NCBI GenBank assembly: GCA_002794775.1
Contig: NBAY01000042.1
Coordinates: 310,001 to 374,000 of the forward strand
Length of the DNA stretch: 64,000 nucleotides
Direction of reading: 5' to 3'
From: Porodaedalea pini
Taxonomy: Eukaryota > Basidiomycota > Agaricomycetes > Hymenochaetales > Hymenochaetaceae
The notes beneath the pieces were generated by a model. The model had not been told where the DNA came from, did not search any database, and saw nothing but the letters and a program-made list of their open reading frames with translations. This document shows, one piece after another, positions 21,441-33,946 of the stretch. Position numbers and translations under genes: made by a program. Every line of letters starts with the position of its first letter. Within the stretch, counting starts at the first letter, position 1.

Positions 21441-24400
21441 ACGCTGCCGCAGGAAGAGAAGTCACGCAACATGCAACGCACGAAAAGCGAGGGTACGAAT
21501 GCATTTGGATCGTCTCCGGTTTCTGCAGTGCACAAACGCGGGGCACTTCCCGAGTCCACCCTTGCCAGATGCAGGCGCAAGTCTGAAGTCTGGCCGCGCG
21601 CAGACAAAGGCAGGGATGGCAAACGGAGTACCTCAGACATGCTGCGACGCTGCCAGGTGATGCGGCCGTGCGGAGCGTGCTGCCCCACTATTGATCCCCA
21701 GGATCGTTGCCGTTCTCGTTTGTTGGTCCACCTCTCGCGGTCATTGCGGCGCTCAGTGCACAGCAAACATTCCTTTCTTCCGCGCTTGCATCACAGACAC
21801 CATTGTTGTCTGACCGATGCCCGTTCCGCTCAAAAAACTGACATTCTGCCTGTCGTACTCGCCGCTCTCACTTGGTGAATCAACAATCGCATTTGGTTCA
21901 CTGCCAACAATCTGCAGCACGCGACGCGATGCACTTCCCGAGTCCACCCTTGTCCGATGCAAATAGTCCGGAATTTGGCCGTACGCAGACAAAGGCAGGG
22001 TTCGCGAACAGAGCTCAGGTGTGCTGCTACGCTGCCAGATGGCGCAGCCGTGCGGAGTGTGCCGCCCTCTCACGATCATTGCAGCTCACCAGCACGCGGC
22101 ACTCAGTGCACAACGAACATTGCTTTTTCCGCTTTCCGTCAGACACCATTGTCGTCTGACCCGATGCCTGTCCCACTTGAAGAGCTGACAGTGTGCTTTT
22201 TGTACTTGCCACTCTCACTTGGTGAACCAATGCTTGAGATACTGTGTGTGGTGTCATGTAGCTATCATTATAGCTATAACTTCAATAACAGTACTAATGG
22301 TGTGTGGAGTCCCGCATGGAGTACAGATTTGAACTATTTGTCCAACTTGGGCTTGAGTGTCGGGTCAGAGGCCGATGCGACTTAATACTGACTGTCATTC
22401 ATGATATATACAGGTTGAATGTGACAACATCAAGGGGATGATTCTACTCTCAGAGCTTTCTTGCAGGTGAACTTGTTCAATTCAAAGGCTGATCTGTGTT
22501 GGAAGGAAAGAGATCATTGTCATCCTACATGTGGACAAGGGGAAGGGTCTGTCTCTTGTTGTATCTGTTGTATCAGTCTCAGTCATTCATTTGTTATCCT
22601 TGAAGGATACTTTGATCTGAGTAAGTGTTGTGTATCACTGGAGGACATTACAAAATGTGAAGAGAAGATGGTTGCATCCATATTATGACATGTTGCATCC
22701 AAACTTTTGTCAGAGGAGATCTCTGAGGGCCAGTCCAGCACCACACCTGCAAAACTGGAGGCAACAGGTGAGGACAAGAAGGAAATAGTGATGGTGGCTG
22801 CTAGGCAAGACATATGGCCATCTGTATGATGCATTCAAGCTCATACTGATGGAGCTGGAGAAGGTCTTCACAATGCTGTTGAACTTGCTGTTACTGGCAA
22901 CATTCGCACAGCTGATGGTGATGATCATGTGGTGGCCAACTACTGTAGCCAATCAAGCTGCATGCAGACATTGAGTTAATGTGCTATATGGACATGGGCA
23001 TTGATATTATCAGACAGGTGAGGTGGTGAGCACTGAGGTGGTACCTATCAAGGCAAAGCTCATTTCACTGCCTCTCTGTGTGCTGGGTACAAATGCTACT
23101 GACAATGTGCACTGTGTTTGTTATAATTGTCTCACTCTATACTTATTTTGAGTTTGCGGTATGCAGCAATTGAGTGTCTTGAGCATGCAATTGAGAAGAT
23201 ACAGAGCACTATTGAGGAGCAGGGTGGTAATCTCTTCAAAATGAAGTTTTATGCTTTCTTGTCCTTAATCTTGTGGAAGCTCTGGTGTCGGGTCAATGAT
23301 TGTAGTGTATTGATTTGTCTTCAGAGCAAAGCTGCCAAGATGCAGAGTCTAGAACAAAATGCTTGAGAAATTATCTATAGAATTATTAAGGCTTCCATTC
23401 TAGACTTATTTAATTTTCATGACATAATGATTTTTTGCATTTTAAAAAATGATTCTAAGGCAGGAATCAAAAAAGACCTTATATAGCTAGGTACTCTCAG
23501 ACATTTGGGTGTACCTAACTGGACACCTCCAGATAATTGGATGTACCTAACTGGGCACCCCTAGATAATTGGGTGCACCCAGTTGGGCCCCAGATAGTTG
23601 GGTGCACCCAGTTGGGCACCCCCAGATAATTGGGTGTGCCCAACTGGGCACTCCCAGATAGTTGGGCACACCCAACTGGGCACACCCAACTGGGCACCCC
23701 CAGATAGTTGGGCACACCCAACTGGGCACCCCCAGATAGTTGTGCGCACCCAACTGGGCACCCCCAGATAGTTGGGCACTCCTGACTGGGCCCCCCCAGA
23801 TAGTTGGGTGTGCCCAATTGGGCCCCCCCAGATAGTTGGGCACTCCCAACTGGGCCCCCCCCAGATAGTTGGGTGTGCCCAATTGGGCACCCCCAGATAG
23901 TTGGGCACTCCCAACTGGGCACCCCCAGATAGTTGGGCACTCCCAACTGAGCACCCCCAGATAGTTGGGCACTCCCAACTGGGCACCCCCAGATAGTTGG
24001 GCACTCCCAACTGGGCACCCCCAGATAGTTGGGCACTCCCAACTGGGCACCCCCAGATAGTTGGGTGTGCCCAATTGGGCACCCCCAGATAATTGGGCAC
24101 TCCCAAATAGTTGGGTATACTGAGTATACTCAACTAGGTACCTGTAAAAGATTTAGATACAGTCAACTAGTCATATCTAATCTTTTAAGCTTAGTAGTCC
24201 AGGCCTGATATTTGAGCACAGCTCAAGTCTGACTGCTTTCAAGTCTCTCTTTCATTTTAACTTCAAATCTCTTCCCTTTCTTGTTCTCTTCATCCTAGGA
24301 TTTTACACTGTATTGATACTTTGTGTATCTCAGAGTGTTAGATGCTTAGTATCTCAAAGTTATGTTATGATGTTCAGAAGGTCAGCAACATGTTAGAAAT

Positions 24401-25362
24401 GATAAGAATGCTCTAGTGGACTTACACTCTTTCTACATTTCTATCTCAGTTTCCCTCTTAGTTTATACTCTCTATTCTACTTGGGCATTCAAACTAATCC
24501 TAATGTATCAGACCTTTGCACTTGTTCAGTTTTCAATTGCTCTACTTAAGTGTCCAGTGCAGCTATGTCACTCTAGTTAGAACTTCTCATAGAGCCTATG
24601 ACATATAATCTCTCTAATATAGTTAGAATGCTGAAGCTTGATTCCCAATGTTTAATGTTAGAATATCATTAATGATTTCTTAAGTAGTCATTACACTTTT
24701 AGCTGACTCATATTTATTTTCATTTCTCTTATACTGCTGTACAATTTCCCTATTTCTCCATTTGTCTTACAGTATATAGAACTGTTCAATACTATCTCTA
24801 TTATTTTTATTATCTTAGTCTTTCTAATAGCAACAAATATCTTTTTGTCCTGTGTGTCTAGCATGCTCAGCATTCTTTCCTGTCTGATGCAGACTAATCT
24901 TGACCAAAATTCAATTCATGCCAATGGTCAATAGCAAGATCACTAAATTGTAGGATCAAAAACAATAAAATACAACATTTATAAAGCCCCTAGATTTTAT
25001 GGCAAAAACAAATTGGGTGTGCCCAAAAGTCCCCCAGACAGTCAGTGACAGTGACATATCTGGGCACTCCCAGGGCACTCCCACTGGGTGTGCCCAAAAA
25101 CTGGGCAGGCCCGGTTGGGAGTGCCCAAAAACTGGGCAGGCCCGGTTGGGAGTGCCCAAAAACTGGGCAGGCCCAGTTGGGAGTGCCCAAATGATCTGGG
25201 TGCACCCAACTTTCCCACAGTAAAAAAAATTGGGCACACCCAACCCGCACCCACTGGGAGTGCCCAGCGGATTGGGCACACCCAGGCTCAATACCTAAAT
25301 GGTCAATTAGTTGTGTGTACGAATAGACCTACTTGGTCTGCTCAGAGGGGTAGCCTGAAGTG

Positions 25363-25369
25363 ATTTTGG
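25363..25369 (+). repeat. right target-site duplication of the palindromic element
   Basis: ATTTTGG, identical to 12212-12218, immediately after the palindrome. Confidence 0.8.
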
Positions 25370-26492
25370 CATCTAGTACAGGTGGTTGTAAGAAGTACTA
25401 GTGACAGTGATCGGCATGGAGTGACTAAAACAGGAAAGTGGGCCTATAGTGTTCAAGTTTTGCATGTAAATATATATATAACCTTATGCAGTAGCATGAG
25501 CAGAGAGTCTGATTAAAAATATCTGTGAGCTTATTATATCCTCAGCTGTATTGTGTAGGTTTTTGACAGTGCAATTTCTTATGCAAACCATTACAGATCA
25601 CATGCTGATCACTCTCACTTCTTACAATATCCTGTACTTAAATGCCCAGTGAAAATTAGAAACTGTGGCAATGAGTCGGGTCGAGTGAAATCTGACCATA
25701 AAATGACATTTGAAGAAAACCAAGGGCATGACACTTTTATGTTATGAAATCAAGCCTCTTCGCGGCCTTGAAATCTGTACTTTTGATGACCGTTTGGTAT
25801 CACAATATTAAACCATCCTATATGAGATTTTCACTCGATGTTGATTTACTGCGAGATCTTACTCGATATGGTTCTATATTGTACTACAATTAATATTAAT
25901 ATTGCTACTTTCCCCTGGGCTTCAAGGATCAAAGTCTCTTCGATCTTTTAGTGACGTCGTGGGTCACATGACTTGTATGCGTCGCGCGCGTCGTCACTCT
26001 TGTGTCGAAACTTAGTTCTCTCGAATCCCATCTCCCATCAACTGTGGCCTATTGCTTTGAGCACAATACTGCACCTGAACGAACCACTGAAGGAAGAGGC
26101 AACATCACGACTCGTTGGCGAATCCACGACGTCTACGTCACTTCCGCCCATGGGTCCAGTTCCTTTCTCCCACCGAAGACATGAGCCGCTGGACTTTCAC
26201 TCACTTTCCAACAATCCACGAGTGGCTAACGGAGGAGCAAAAAATAATGATTAGATAACGATGACAGCATGACGACGACAGGAGTACATTGGCCTAAACC
26301 GACACAGAGCCGCATGGAAATTTCAGGAAAAGGAGAGGAAGGAGATAACCGGGAGGACGATTGGGTTACAGGCGTAGCCGCGAGCATATCACAGCAGACA
26401 CGGTCAAGGCAAGCAGAATGAACGAAGGGCAGCACGAAAGAGCAACAAGGATGCAGTCTCTTTTTTTTCCGGTGGAGAAGGCAGAGCGCCGC
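25370..26492. other. intergenic region right of the palindrome
   Basis: Holds a MITE-like repeat (25645-25920, listed separately) and otherwise no recognised gene. The part from about 26000 may be the 3' flank of the Zn2Cys6 gene. Confidence 0.4.
25645..25920. mobile_element. MITE, CCCAGTGAAAATTAG family, copy a
   Basis: Begins CCCAGTGAAAATTAG and ends with the near complement (CTACTTTCCCCTGGGC). Its interior matches 41222-41544, sharing TGTACTTTTGATGACC.TT and TCACTCGATGTTGATTT. It is internally shorter than that copy. Confidence 0.65.
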
Positions 26493-28691
26493 TTATTTGC
26501 GCTCATCTCGCGTCTCGTTTTCGGCGGCACTCGATTCCGAGGACAGATAATATGCACTGCGCCTCAGCTGAGGGTGCATCCCTATCTGGCCTGTGCTCGA
26601 ACCGGAGGCATCCTGCTGCACAACAGAAGCGGAGGGATCGAAGGGGAAAAAAATCGAGTATCACCAATGGCGTGAACATCCATATATGACGTCAGTATTG
26701 ACTGAAGAAAACGTACGTATGAATGCATAGTCTGAGAAACCGGGACTGTCATTGAGACAGGCAACGCCGTCGGTGCGGGACCGCACGCGCGTTCTGACAA
26801 GCTGCCGAGGCCGGCTCGCTCATCAGACGCGTAGGTCCCGATCCCGACGCCGACACTGTCGGCAAAGTTGGCTGGTGTACTCGCGCTATGTCCTGATTGC
26901 GAGTACGACGGCCCGGAAGGGCGATGATAGTGCGGGATGAAGCCGGTCTGGGCAGAGTAATCGCTTGAATGAGCAGGTGCGTCCATACTGAGGTTGCTCG
27001 CAAGATATCTGTCCAAACCACCTGCACCACCCGCACTTGAGCTCGGCATGCCAAGGCCTGACAGCGCACGTTCTCTCGTGTCGTCATAACGCAGATGCTG
27101 GGGGAAGGGCGTAGGCATGCCCCTGCGCTGCTCTGGCTCTTGGTTATTGAGAGACGCATGGTAATGGAACGGGTTCGTAGAGGATGTCATTTCCGAGAGT
27201 ACGGGCTGCCTGGATTGTTGGTACGGTAGCTCCTGCTGTGCAGAGTAGTTAACCAAGTACGGCATTCTTTCAAGTGCATCAGTAGTCAAGGAGGTATTTG
27301 TAGGAAAAAAGCCATCGGGAGGCTGTTGCGACGTAACACGATGTCCGTATCCCTGAGGACGAGGTTCGTACGAATGAGGGTCTTGGGAATCGACGATGTC
27401 GTTGAATCCAGGAAAACTATACGTCTTGGGCGAAGACGTGTCTATTCAGATAATCAGACTACTGTTGAGGCATCAAAGGGAGAAGACTTACCTGACAGGT
27501 CGCTTTGTCTTTCTTCTGACGTCTGTGATCCAAGAGTGTCATTTAGCATTTGACTGTTGCGCCTTGACTTTCGCGAGTGACAGAATGCACAGTTTCCGGG
27601 TTCCAGGCCAGACTCTGCACAAGTGCAAGTAGGCTCTGTGCACTCGAGTCCGCGCCGCACGCAGACACGACATGGCCTCTCTGGGCCACACTGAACTTTG
27701 TTCCGTCTAAAGAAAGTAGGTTAGGCGGAACAAGGCTGATACTGCATATCTGCTACTGAGTACGTACCTGCAATTCGCGCAAGCCATTTTCACCCTAGTA
27801 CCCCTGGATCCTTTACGTGGAGCATCGGTGCACTCTAAGTTCATGTCCACACAATGACGACATGGCCTGTTATCCTCGCACTTAAGACCGTCGTTCAGAC
27901 GTTATGGAAAGTCATCAAGGGAAAACACTGTTTCGTACCTTTTTATTGTCTTTCCTGCAATTCACGCATCGATGTTTGACGATTTTTGGGCTGCGATCGA
28001 CATGGATGCAATCCTCCATTCTAGATATGCAGCGCGAGCATGGCCGGCTGTCGTCGCATTTCTTGTTGTCTCTACAGAATGAGAAGGCGGGAGATTGTAA
28101 ACGACTTTTGCCACGTTGGCTCCTCGAGTCAGCAAGAGATGCGTACCTTCTGCACGCTAAGCACGCCAATTTGGCTCTGCCCATTGCGACAGAGCGTGAA
28201 GGGCCTGCAGACGGCCTGTGGGCCGCTCCGTCTAAGTTTTGGCTCGGAGAGAGAGGCTCATCCGCACAGTCGATTCCCATTTCCAGACAGCGCCCGCATG
28301 GGTCTCCGCCATCGCATCGGGCGCGAGACCGACGGCAAGGTGGCAGCCATCGATACATTTATCGTCTGATAGACCCCTCCTGATACAGGCTATACAACAG
28401 CAAGACGCCAAGGGAGTCGGGATCGATAGGGTACGTGGAATTTTGGTCAAATATGGGAAAGAAGATCTGGTTCGTTATATTCGCACCTGCACAAGGCCGC
28501 TCGCCGTCACATCTAATCTTGTCCCGCCTTCCGACGACGAGGAAAAGCGACAGTGAATTAGAGATGGTGAGATGAGGAGGAAATGGTAAGATGAGGAACC
28601 TGCAGTTGCAACAAGCCTTGTTCGTGCGCTTCGGCCAAGGTGCATCGGAAATCGGTTTCGGCTGTTCCAGCGAACCCGACGTCGCCATCAC
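26493..28691 (-). CDS. regulator with five tandem Zn2Cys6 clusters
   Basis: Minus strand, start ATG at 28691 (MATSGSLEQPKPISD), TAA at 26493, about eight exons. Five complete C-x2-C-x6-C-x5-C-x2-C-x6/9-C motifs follow one another: CCNCRRDKIRCDGERPC..., CHLCRRSRARCDGGDPC..., CLACRRDNKKCDDSRPC..., CVNCRKDNKKCEDNRPC... and CANCRRNKVQCGPERPC.... Introns cut motifs 1, 3, 4 and 5 at nearly the same point, between the second and third Cys, as expected if exons were duplicated. After the fifth comes a short Cys-rich stretch (CTCAESGLEPGNCAFC). A long Ser/Gln/Pro/Gly-rich tail follows, probably disordered and possibly activating. One base appears missing inside motif 2 (near 28345), which would break the frame; it may be a real lesion or a sequence error. 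Zn2Cys6 proteins are fungal transcription factors with normally one cluster. Confidence 0.7.
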
Positions 28692-31340
28692 GGACTTCTA
28701 CTGGTACGGTTACTGGGAAACAATAATAGGGTATGTCTGATACTAGTGGAAGGATGATGGAAAATAACAAGATCGCGTAGCGGGCGGTGGGTTTATGGGC
28801 GTCGGAGACAGAGTCGCGCTTCTGACATTGCGCTCGAGGAGGATTCACGAAGTTTATATGCATAAGGTTTCGCTCGATTTGGGCATGACGTTCACCAGAT
28901 GGCTGATTAACATTTCGATCTCCGCCCCGCTGTTTAGCTGATCGGCACGTTCTTTTTACTCTCCGGCAGATGGCCGTTGACGGCATCTAATGCGGGTCCA
29001 GCTGAAGCTGCTTAGTTTGATCAAATCTCGCGGAGCTCGACTGCGCTTCTCGGGCTGTGGTTGGCCCACTCCCCACGCGGGCCAGAGTTGAAAGCCGTTT
29101 TTGAACCCCGCTTATTTTTTCTTAGTATTGCACTAGTGTAAACCATCTCGCAGAGCTCCATAGAAGGAGCTCGTTTTCCATAGCCTAAGTAGTCGTCGTC
29201 ACCATTGTCTCGGTGTCGGCGCCTTCTGCATTGCCAACTCTATTACAACAGGCAGCGAGCCAGCTACGGGTGCATTACCACCAGAGTAGGGCCTTCTCTG
29301 TGCCGCTCGAGTCCTTTTTCCTTCGTTTTTTCCCTTTTCGGTCGTGACACATTGACGCGACTCCTATTACGTCATTGTTTAAAACACTTTGCGAATGTGA
29401 GTCCCCTGTCTATATTAGTCATTACTCTAGCTAGAATCGCACTTTCTCGGTCGCCACTTTCACACGCTGCAAGTATGACAGATCCTTCATAACAATTGCG
29501 AGTTCGAGTTGGACGTTTTCCTAGAATAGGCTTGCAGCGAACAGGCATACTCCGAGGTGTGGCACCTTGGGCGGCGAACTGGGATTCAAGACACAAATAT
29601 TTCTATTATTCTAATGCCACCTGATCGACATTCTGAATCGTAACGTTAAATCTGAGATCGCGGCGTCCGTAATTGCCCGTCTGCATTCAGTTCGCGTTAA
29701 CTTACTTGCCTGTAATTGATTCATCCTTATCTCTGCCAGCCAATATTAATGAGTCATGGACACGTCATGCATGAGTGTGGTTGGATCGCCATCCTCTGCT
29801 TTTCTAACGGGCTATCATCTGGTAATGCTTCTACGAAGGTGCCCTGGTTGTATTGTGCCACCGTTCTCCAAGAAGTGCGTATATATACGTGTCCCAATTC
29901 CATTCATTTCAACTACTGCGGATCCCAAAAACTTGTCCATGCTCAATTTTCATCAATTTTTTTCTGCTCGCCTTCCGGAGAATGCCGGATTCCCTTTTGT
30001 GGAATATGCCCAATGCAGAACTCCGCCATCGTACTCCTCTTATAAAATATGTTCTTTCCTGCAGGAGAAGCAAGAGGGAGGAGTCACGGGTAGTAAATAT
30101 GAAGTGTAATGTCCGACTTTGACTTCTAACAGGACTAACTACCGAGGGAGACAACGACCAAGGAGACACCAGAGGCTAGCTAGCCACCGCAAAAGGAAAC
30201 TCACCTTCTTTAAAAGGCAAGAACCTTGGGCAGAAGTTTTTGAGATCTGCTGCACATAGATGCCCCGCAAAATGAAATCCGGACAAATCCGTTCCTTTTT
30301 GCCGACTTATCAATTCTATTGCGAGGAGATCTAGACGCGGCTTTGAGTACCGGGCCCAACGGTCCTGACGTGTAAAGCTCCGTGTCGTATCGGAATGAAT
30401 TTCAATACCGAAAATACAGCCCGTTTTCGTATTATAGTCTCACCTGAGAGCGGTAATAATACGAGTGTCCAGGAAGACGAGCTGAAACGTGTGTAAATCA
30501 ACAGATATGAGCTTTTTTATCAGCCTTACTAACCAAATTAAAGTAAATTAGACGACTTACAGAGTCAAAACCGAGCGCACAGGTACGGCACTTCCGCACC
30601 GTATCGTAATGAAGGTTAAGTGGCAAAATTGTGCTCCGAGATTTGATCGCAAAGTATACGGTGCGGAGCCGTGATCCCGGGCGGTTCAAGCAGAATTTTC
30701 GTCCGCAGCTTCTCCTGCACTCCGGCGAAGCAAGCCCCGGACGTCTAATGGATTACTTTCAGGCTTAAAATTATTCTACAGGCACGCCGCAGCCGTCTTC
30801 TTCGACAGTAAGCACCTCCTCTAGATCTTGCCTAGTCGATCGCCAAATGTTCAGCTGTTGTGGTAATGATCCTCCAGCTTCGTTCGTCGGTCTCAATTTA
30901 TACTCTCTTGGACGGTACATAAATCTAATACTTCGTATTGACTGCGCGCTCCTGGAGTGAAGAAATGATAGTCCTTCCCATCAACCTTGTGAAATAGCTC
31001 CAACCTTCTTCTCTAGGATTTTTACAGCTCATCTGAAAGTACCAGCTAGATGTATACATGCGCGTAGGATAGATATCGTGCGAAAACCTTCAAGTGATAT
31101 TATGGGAAACTATTCCAATGTCGATTGGCACTGTACGTTGTAGCTGATCTGCAGAGAAGTTCCCGTAGAGCTTCTTCCTCTCTTTTTTTTAATGCAGAAA
31201 GTCAAATCATAGGTCAAGGTCGGAGTTCAATTCTGCGCCTCTTGAAAATAGTTATCCGCGGACAGTGAAGCACTGTCATCAACATGTAGTACCTTCACAA
31301 GTTCACACCCTGGAACTTGGACGGTCCAGTTCTTCTGTCC
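28692..31340. other. 2.6-kb intergenic region, nothing recognised
   Basis: Presumably includes the promoter of the Zn2Cys6 gene. Open frames such as 29205-29492 and 29716-30122 (plus) overlap each other in several frames and show no domain. No tRNA, TIR or tandem repeat was found by eye. Confidence 0.4.
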
Positions 31341-31381
31341 TCACGTATCGGTTCTAATCGTCTCTCCGGGTGCGCCGAGCT

Positions 31382-31395
31382 CTCGAACATTCGAA
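31382..31395 (+). promoter_or_regulatory. conserved upstream motif of copy 2
   Basis: CTCGAACATTCGAA, 460 bases before the ATG at 31855, shared with copies 1 and 3. The downstream neighbour GTACTAGTAGGAGAAAG is shared with copy 1. Confidence 0.5.
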
Positions 31396-31854
31396 CGAGC
31401 TCCGAAATTGTACTAGTAGGAGAAAGGAGGGACAGGTCGGACGGCTGAGTAGGTCTTCATTGGCTTCGTGGCTTCTCAATCAGATCGATATCACAACTTG
31501 CTTCTCGTTCGAAAGTTCGCTCGACTCATCTACTTGAAAACGCCGTCTCCGATTAAATGCACATCTAGGATTACCCCCGAGTTCTGTGGGCGTACTTCAC
31601 CTTCTGGAACGAGTCAATGCGAATCGGGGTTGACACGCCGCAACTCTCTCATGAAGGCGAGTCACATCAATTCATACATGTCAATCTACATTCAATCTGT
31701 TAGTAGCACGAGGGTTGCTTGAGATCATGCGTGATAGCGCCGTACCAGCCCTTTCAAGTAATGCAAGCATGAAACAGCCGTTTGCACGTGTGTAAGATAT
31801 AAAACATGCAGCTCTCGCACTAAGAACTCCGTGTGCAAACTCCTCCTCACTGTC

Positions 31855-33741
31855 ATGCCGTTCCCTAAATCTGACCCCGGACACGCGGAGGGCAATTTTG
31901 GCCACGTCGACGACATACATCTCGCCGAGCGACTTGAGAGCCTTCCTAAGACCCGTAAGAGGGCCGGCTCTGCCACAACATTTGCCTACCCTCTGTTCGA
32001 GACAGATTTTGAAGAAGACGGCAGCGAGTCCGAATACAGCCCGTCTAGGACTATGTCCCTGATTCCCCAGACAACGTCCAGGACCAGCGCTCGGCTGTCC
32101 AAAGCGTCTCTGGGCCAGAATGCGGAAGTCGACTTCGAACACGCTAGCTCCGATGAAGTAGTGTCCAGGCATTCCAAGCAGCTGCAGAAACGCAAGGCTA
32201 GAAATCCGGTGGCACGATCCTCTCCCCTCGTCGGGAGGAAGAAATTCGTATTCGCACGCATCAAGGATACGATCGTAAACGTGTATGTCAATTCAAAAGC
32301 ACTTTGTATTTACCGCATTTTTGACCCTCGCTTTGACGCACTTAGCGAAGTGCAACCCTCCATTGGCGGTAGCCATATACACTCGATAAACGGGCTGCGT
32401 CCGATGACGGCCTTATATGGATTTTTGGAGCCTGAGATGTTTGGTCTAGGTAACCACGACCAAAGGATACATAGGATGAAGTCAGACAAAGACATCATCC
32501 TTGCTGACAGTTGTGGAAATGCCGGCTATTGCCAAGGCTGCAAAAAGTTCATCCAAGTCCCACAGCTGTATCGCTGGATAGAACATAAGATGAAGTGCCG
32601 GGATCTCCAGTGAGCTTGAGTACAAAACGTCCTATTTCCTGTGTTGACAGTGAACACCCGTCAGATCAAAGCTCCGCGAAGAACTCAGTATGCAGGGAGA
32701 TCATCCAAGCGAAGTCGAAGAAGGACAAACTGCTGACTCAGGAGGAAACGAAAACGATAATAGCAACGGGTGGTCTCGACAATTCGAAGTCGAGCAAAAC
32801 CCGATGAGTCCAATGAAGGTTATGTCATGCGCGTTCAGTCAGAATGAACTCGTCTCCGTTCGAGTAGGAGACAAAATTGAGCACTTGTGAGCCTATCATG
32901 CATCATGATGAAGAGATCTCATATTGATATGCGAACCGTCCGGTGCATTTCTATTGTCAGCCGTTATACGGAGGCGGGCGGAGTGATCCGCCTTGACGAA
33001 AAGTTGCTATCAGAGGTTTTCTATGGGAAGAAACTTCAAAGAGGCCGCAGGGATCCAACACCACTGTTCAAGAGTGATCCAGACATAGAGACATTCTCGT
33101 TAGTAGACGGAACTTGTGTGTGTCGTGGATGTGGTCAGGTGGTCAGCATCAAGAGAACAGCCTTGTGGCTAACCCACCGTCTTCAATGCCACGTTCTTCA
33201 GTGAGTCTGCTCCGTTCCATACACTCCTAGTGTGTTACAAGACTGATTGGTTCGAAACAGGAAGCACAGGACACTTCCTACTTCGGCCACGCACTGCCCT
33301 CGTGGAAGTGAAAATGAGAACTCCAACAAAGTTAGCACGAGCCTCACTCGCAGTGCATCCATGTCCAAGACCTCTGCCCCACGCACATCTCTCGCTTGTC
33401 TGAAAAGGGTCTCTTCAGTAAAGCGAAAGCAAAAGGAGGCCTTCAGTTCGGAAGAAGACGGGGATGACATCTTGTTTGCACATTCCCGAGCCCCCAAAAT
33501 GAGAAAGCAGACACATTTGGATTCCGAGCAGTCTTGCAGTACCACAATGTTCGATGGATTCGAGGCGACGACATACAGCATGAATAGAAATAGGATGGTA
33601 TCAAATAAGCGTTCCGAAGGATCGATGAATATGGTGTACATCGAAAACTTGAACGGTGCGGAAATACTGGATGACTTGATTCAAGTGGGGTTTGATATGC
33701 TTTGTAGGGTCACGAAGTTTTTCCAGGAGAGATTCGAGTAG
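31855..33741 (+). CDS. five-exon protein with two C2HC modules, copy 2 (about 544 aa)
   Basis: Five exons join in phase 2 throughout: 31855-32282, 32346-32609, 32665-32886, 32961-33200 and 33261-33741. The N-terminus is acidic/Ser-rich (FETDFEEDGSESEYSPSRT), followed by a basic KQLQKRKARNP stretch. Exon 2 ends with a module containing CQGCKKFIQVPQLYRWIEHK, pattern C-x2-C-x11-W-x2-H-x3-C. Exon 4 holds the second module (VDGTCVCRGC, WLTHRLQC) with identical spacing. Exon 5 is Ser/Lys-rich with a probable nuclear-localisation stretch (LKRVSSVKRKQKEAF) and a conserved C-terminal helix (LIQVGFDMLCRVTKFFQERF). No named family is recognised. The same tail and modules recur in copies 1, 3 and 4 of this window. 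A nuclear role is inferred from the basic stretches only. Confidence 0.7.
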
Positions 33742-33946
33742 ATAGGAGTAAGTCGGTTGAAATTTGTGTTGTACGAGAAAGATTGCAGACACTCATAAAT
33801 GTACGAGCAAAAGTCATAGCAGAGGGGAAAAGAGACTACATATATGAGTGTGACGGTGCGTTTGTAGTCACGACGTTGAAATCACGTTCCTAAAACCGGA
33901 AACGCTGCGGTTCCCTCATTCCACCTCTCTGCAACAATCCCTCAGC
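33742..33946. other. short intergenic stretch
   Basis: 3' flank of copy 2; nothing else recognised. Confidence 0.4.

Larger units (their letters stand above)
12219..25362. mobile_element. giant palindromic (foldback) transposon with captured host gene fragments
   Basis: A 13,144-bp unit. The left arm 12219-18637 is the reverse complement of the right arm 18943-25362, around a 305-nt non-palindromic spacer. The only arm difference I found is one T in a homopolymer near 17930 (mirror near 19652). Its ends are CACTTCAGGCTACCCC and the complement, and the 7-bp direct repeat ATTTTGG borders it exactly. The arms hold, from outside in: GGGCAC arrays, AT-rich DNA, a duplicated 347-bp GC-rich unit, a cyclin fragment, an RPS6 fragment and an unidentified intron-containing fragment. 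No intact transposase is seen, so it is probably non-autonomous. The superfamily is unassigned: the 7- or 8-bp duplication would fit hAT, P or related groups, but the termini are not diagnostic. Confidence 0.85.
18943..25362 (-). repeat. right arm of 6.42-kb inverted repeat
   Basis: Reverse complement of 12219-18637, 6420 nt against 6419. Captured cyclin and RPS6 sequences read outward on the plus strand in this arm. Confidence 0.9.

Noticed and set aside
12219..25362. Palindrome as a foldback assembly or sequencing chimera
   Set aside because: Such chimeras do not create a target-site duplication at both outer ends, an asymmetric 305-nt loop, or different unique flanks (GH16 side and Zn2Cys6 side). 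Still not excluded without reads, so a check is listed.
28558..28986. 142-aa minus-strand ORF upstream of the Zn2Cys6 gene
   Set aside because: It runs through the first exon of that gene in another frame and lacks any domain.
32595..32807. MPGSPVSLSTKRPISC... frame as the coding frame of exon 3 in C2HC copy 2 (and copy 1)
   Set aside because: It does not continue across the next intron. The overlapping MQGD frame joins in phase 2 to exons on both sides when the acceptor CCCGTCAG is used.
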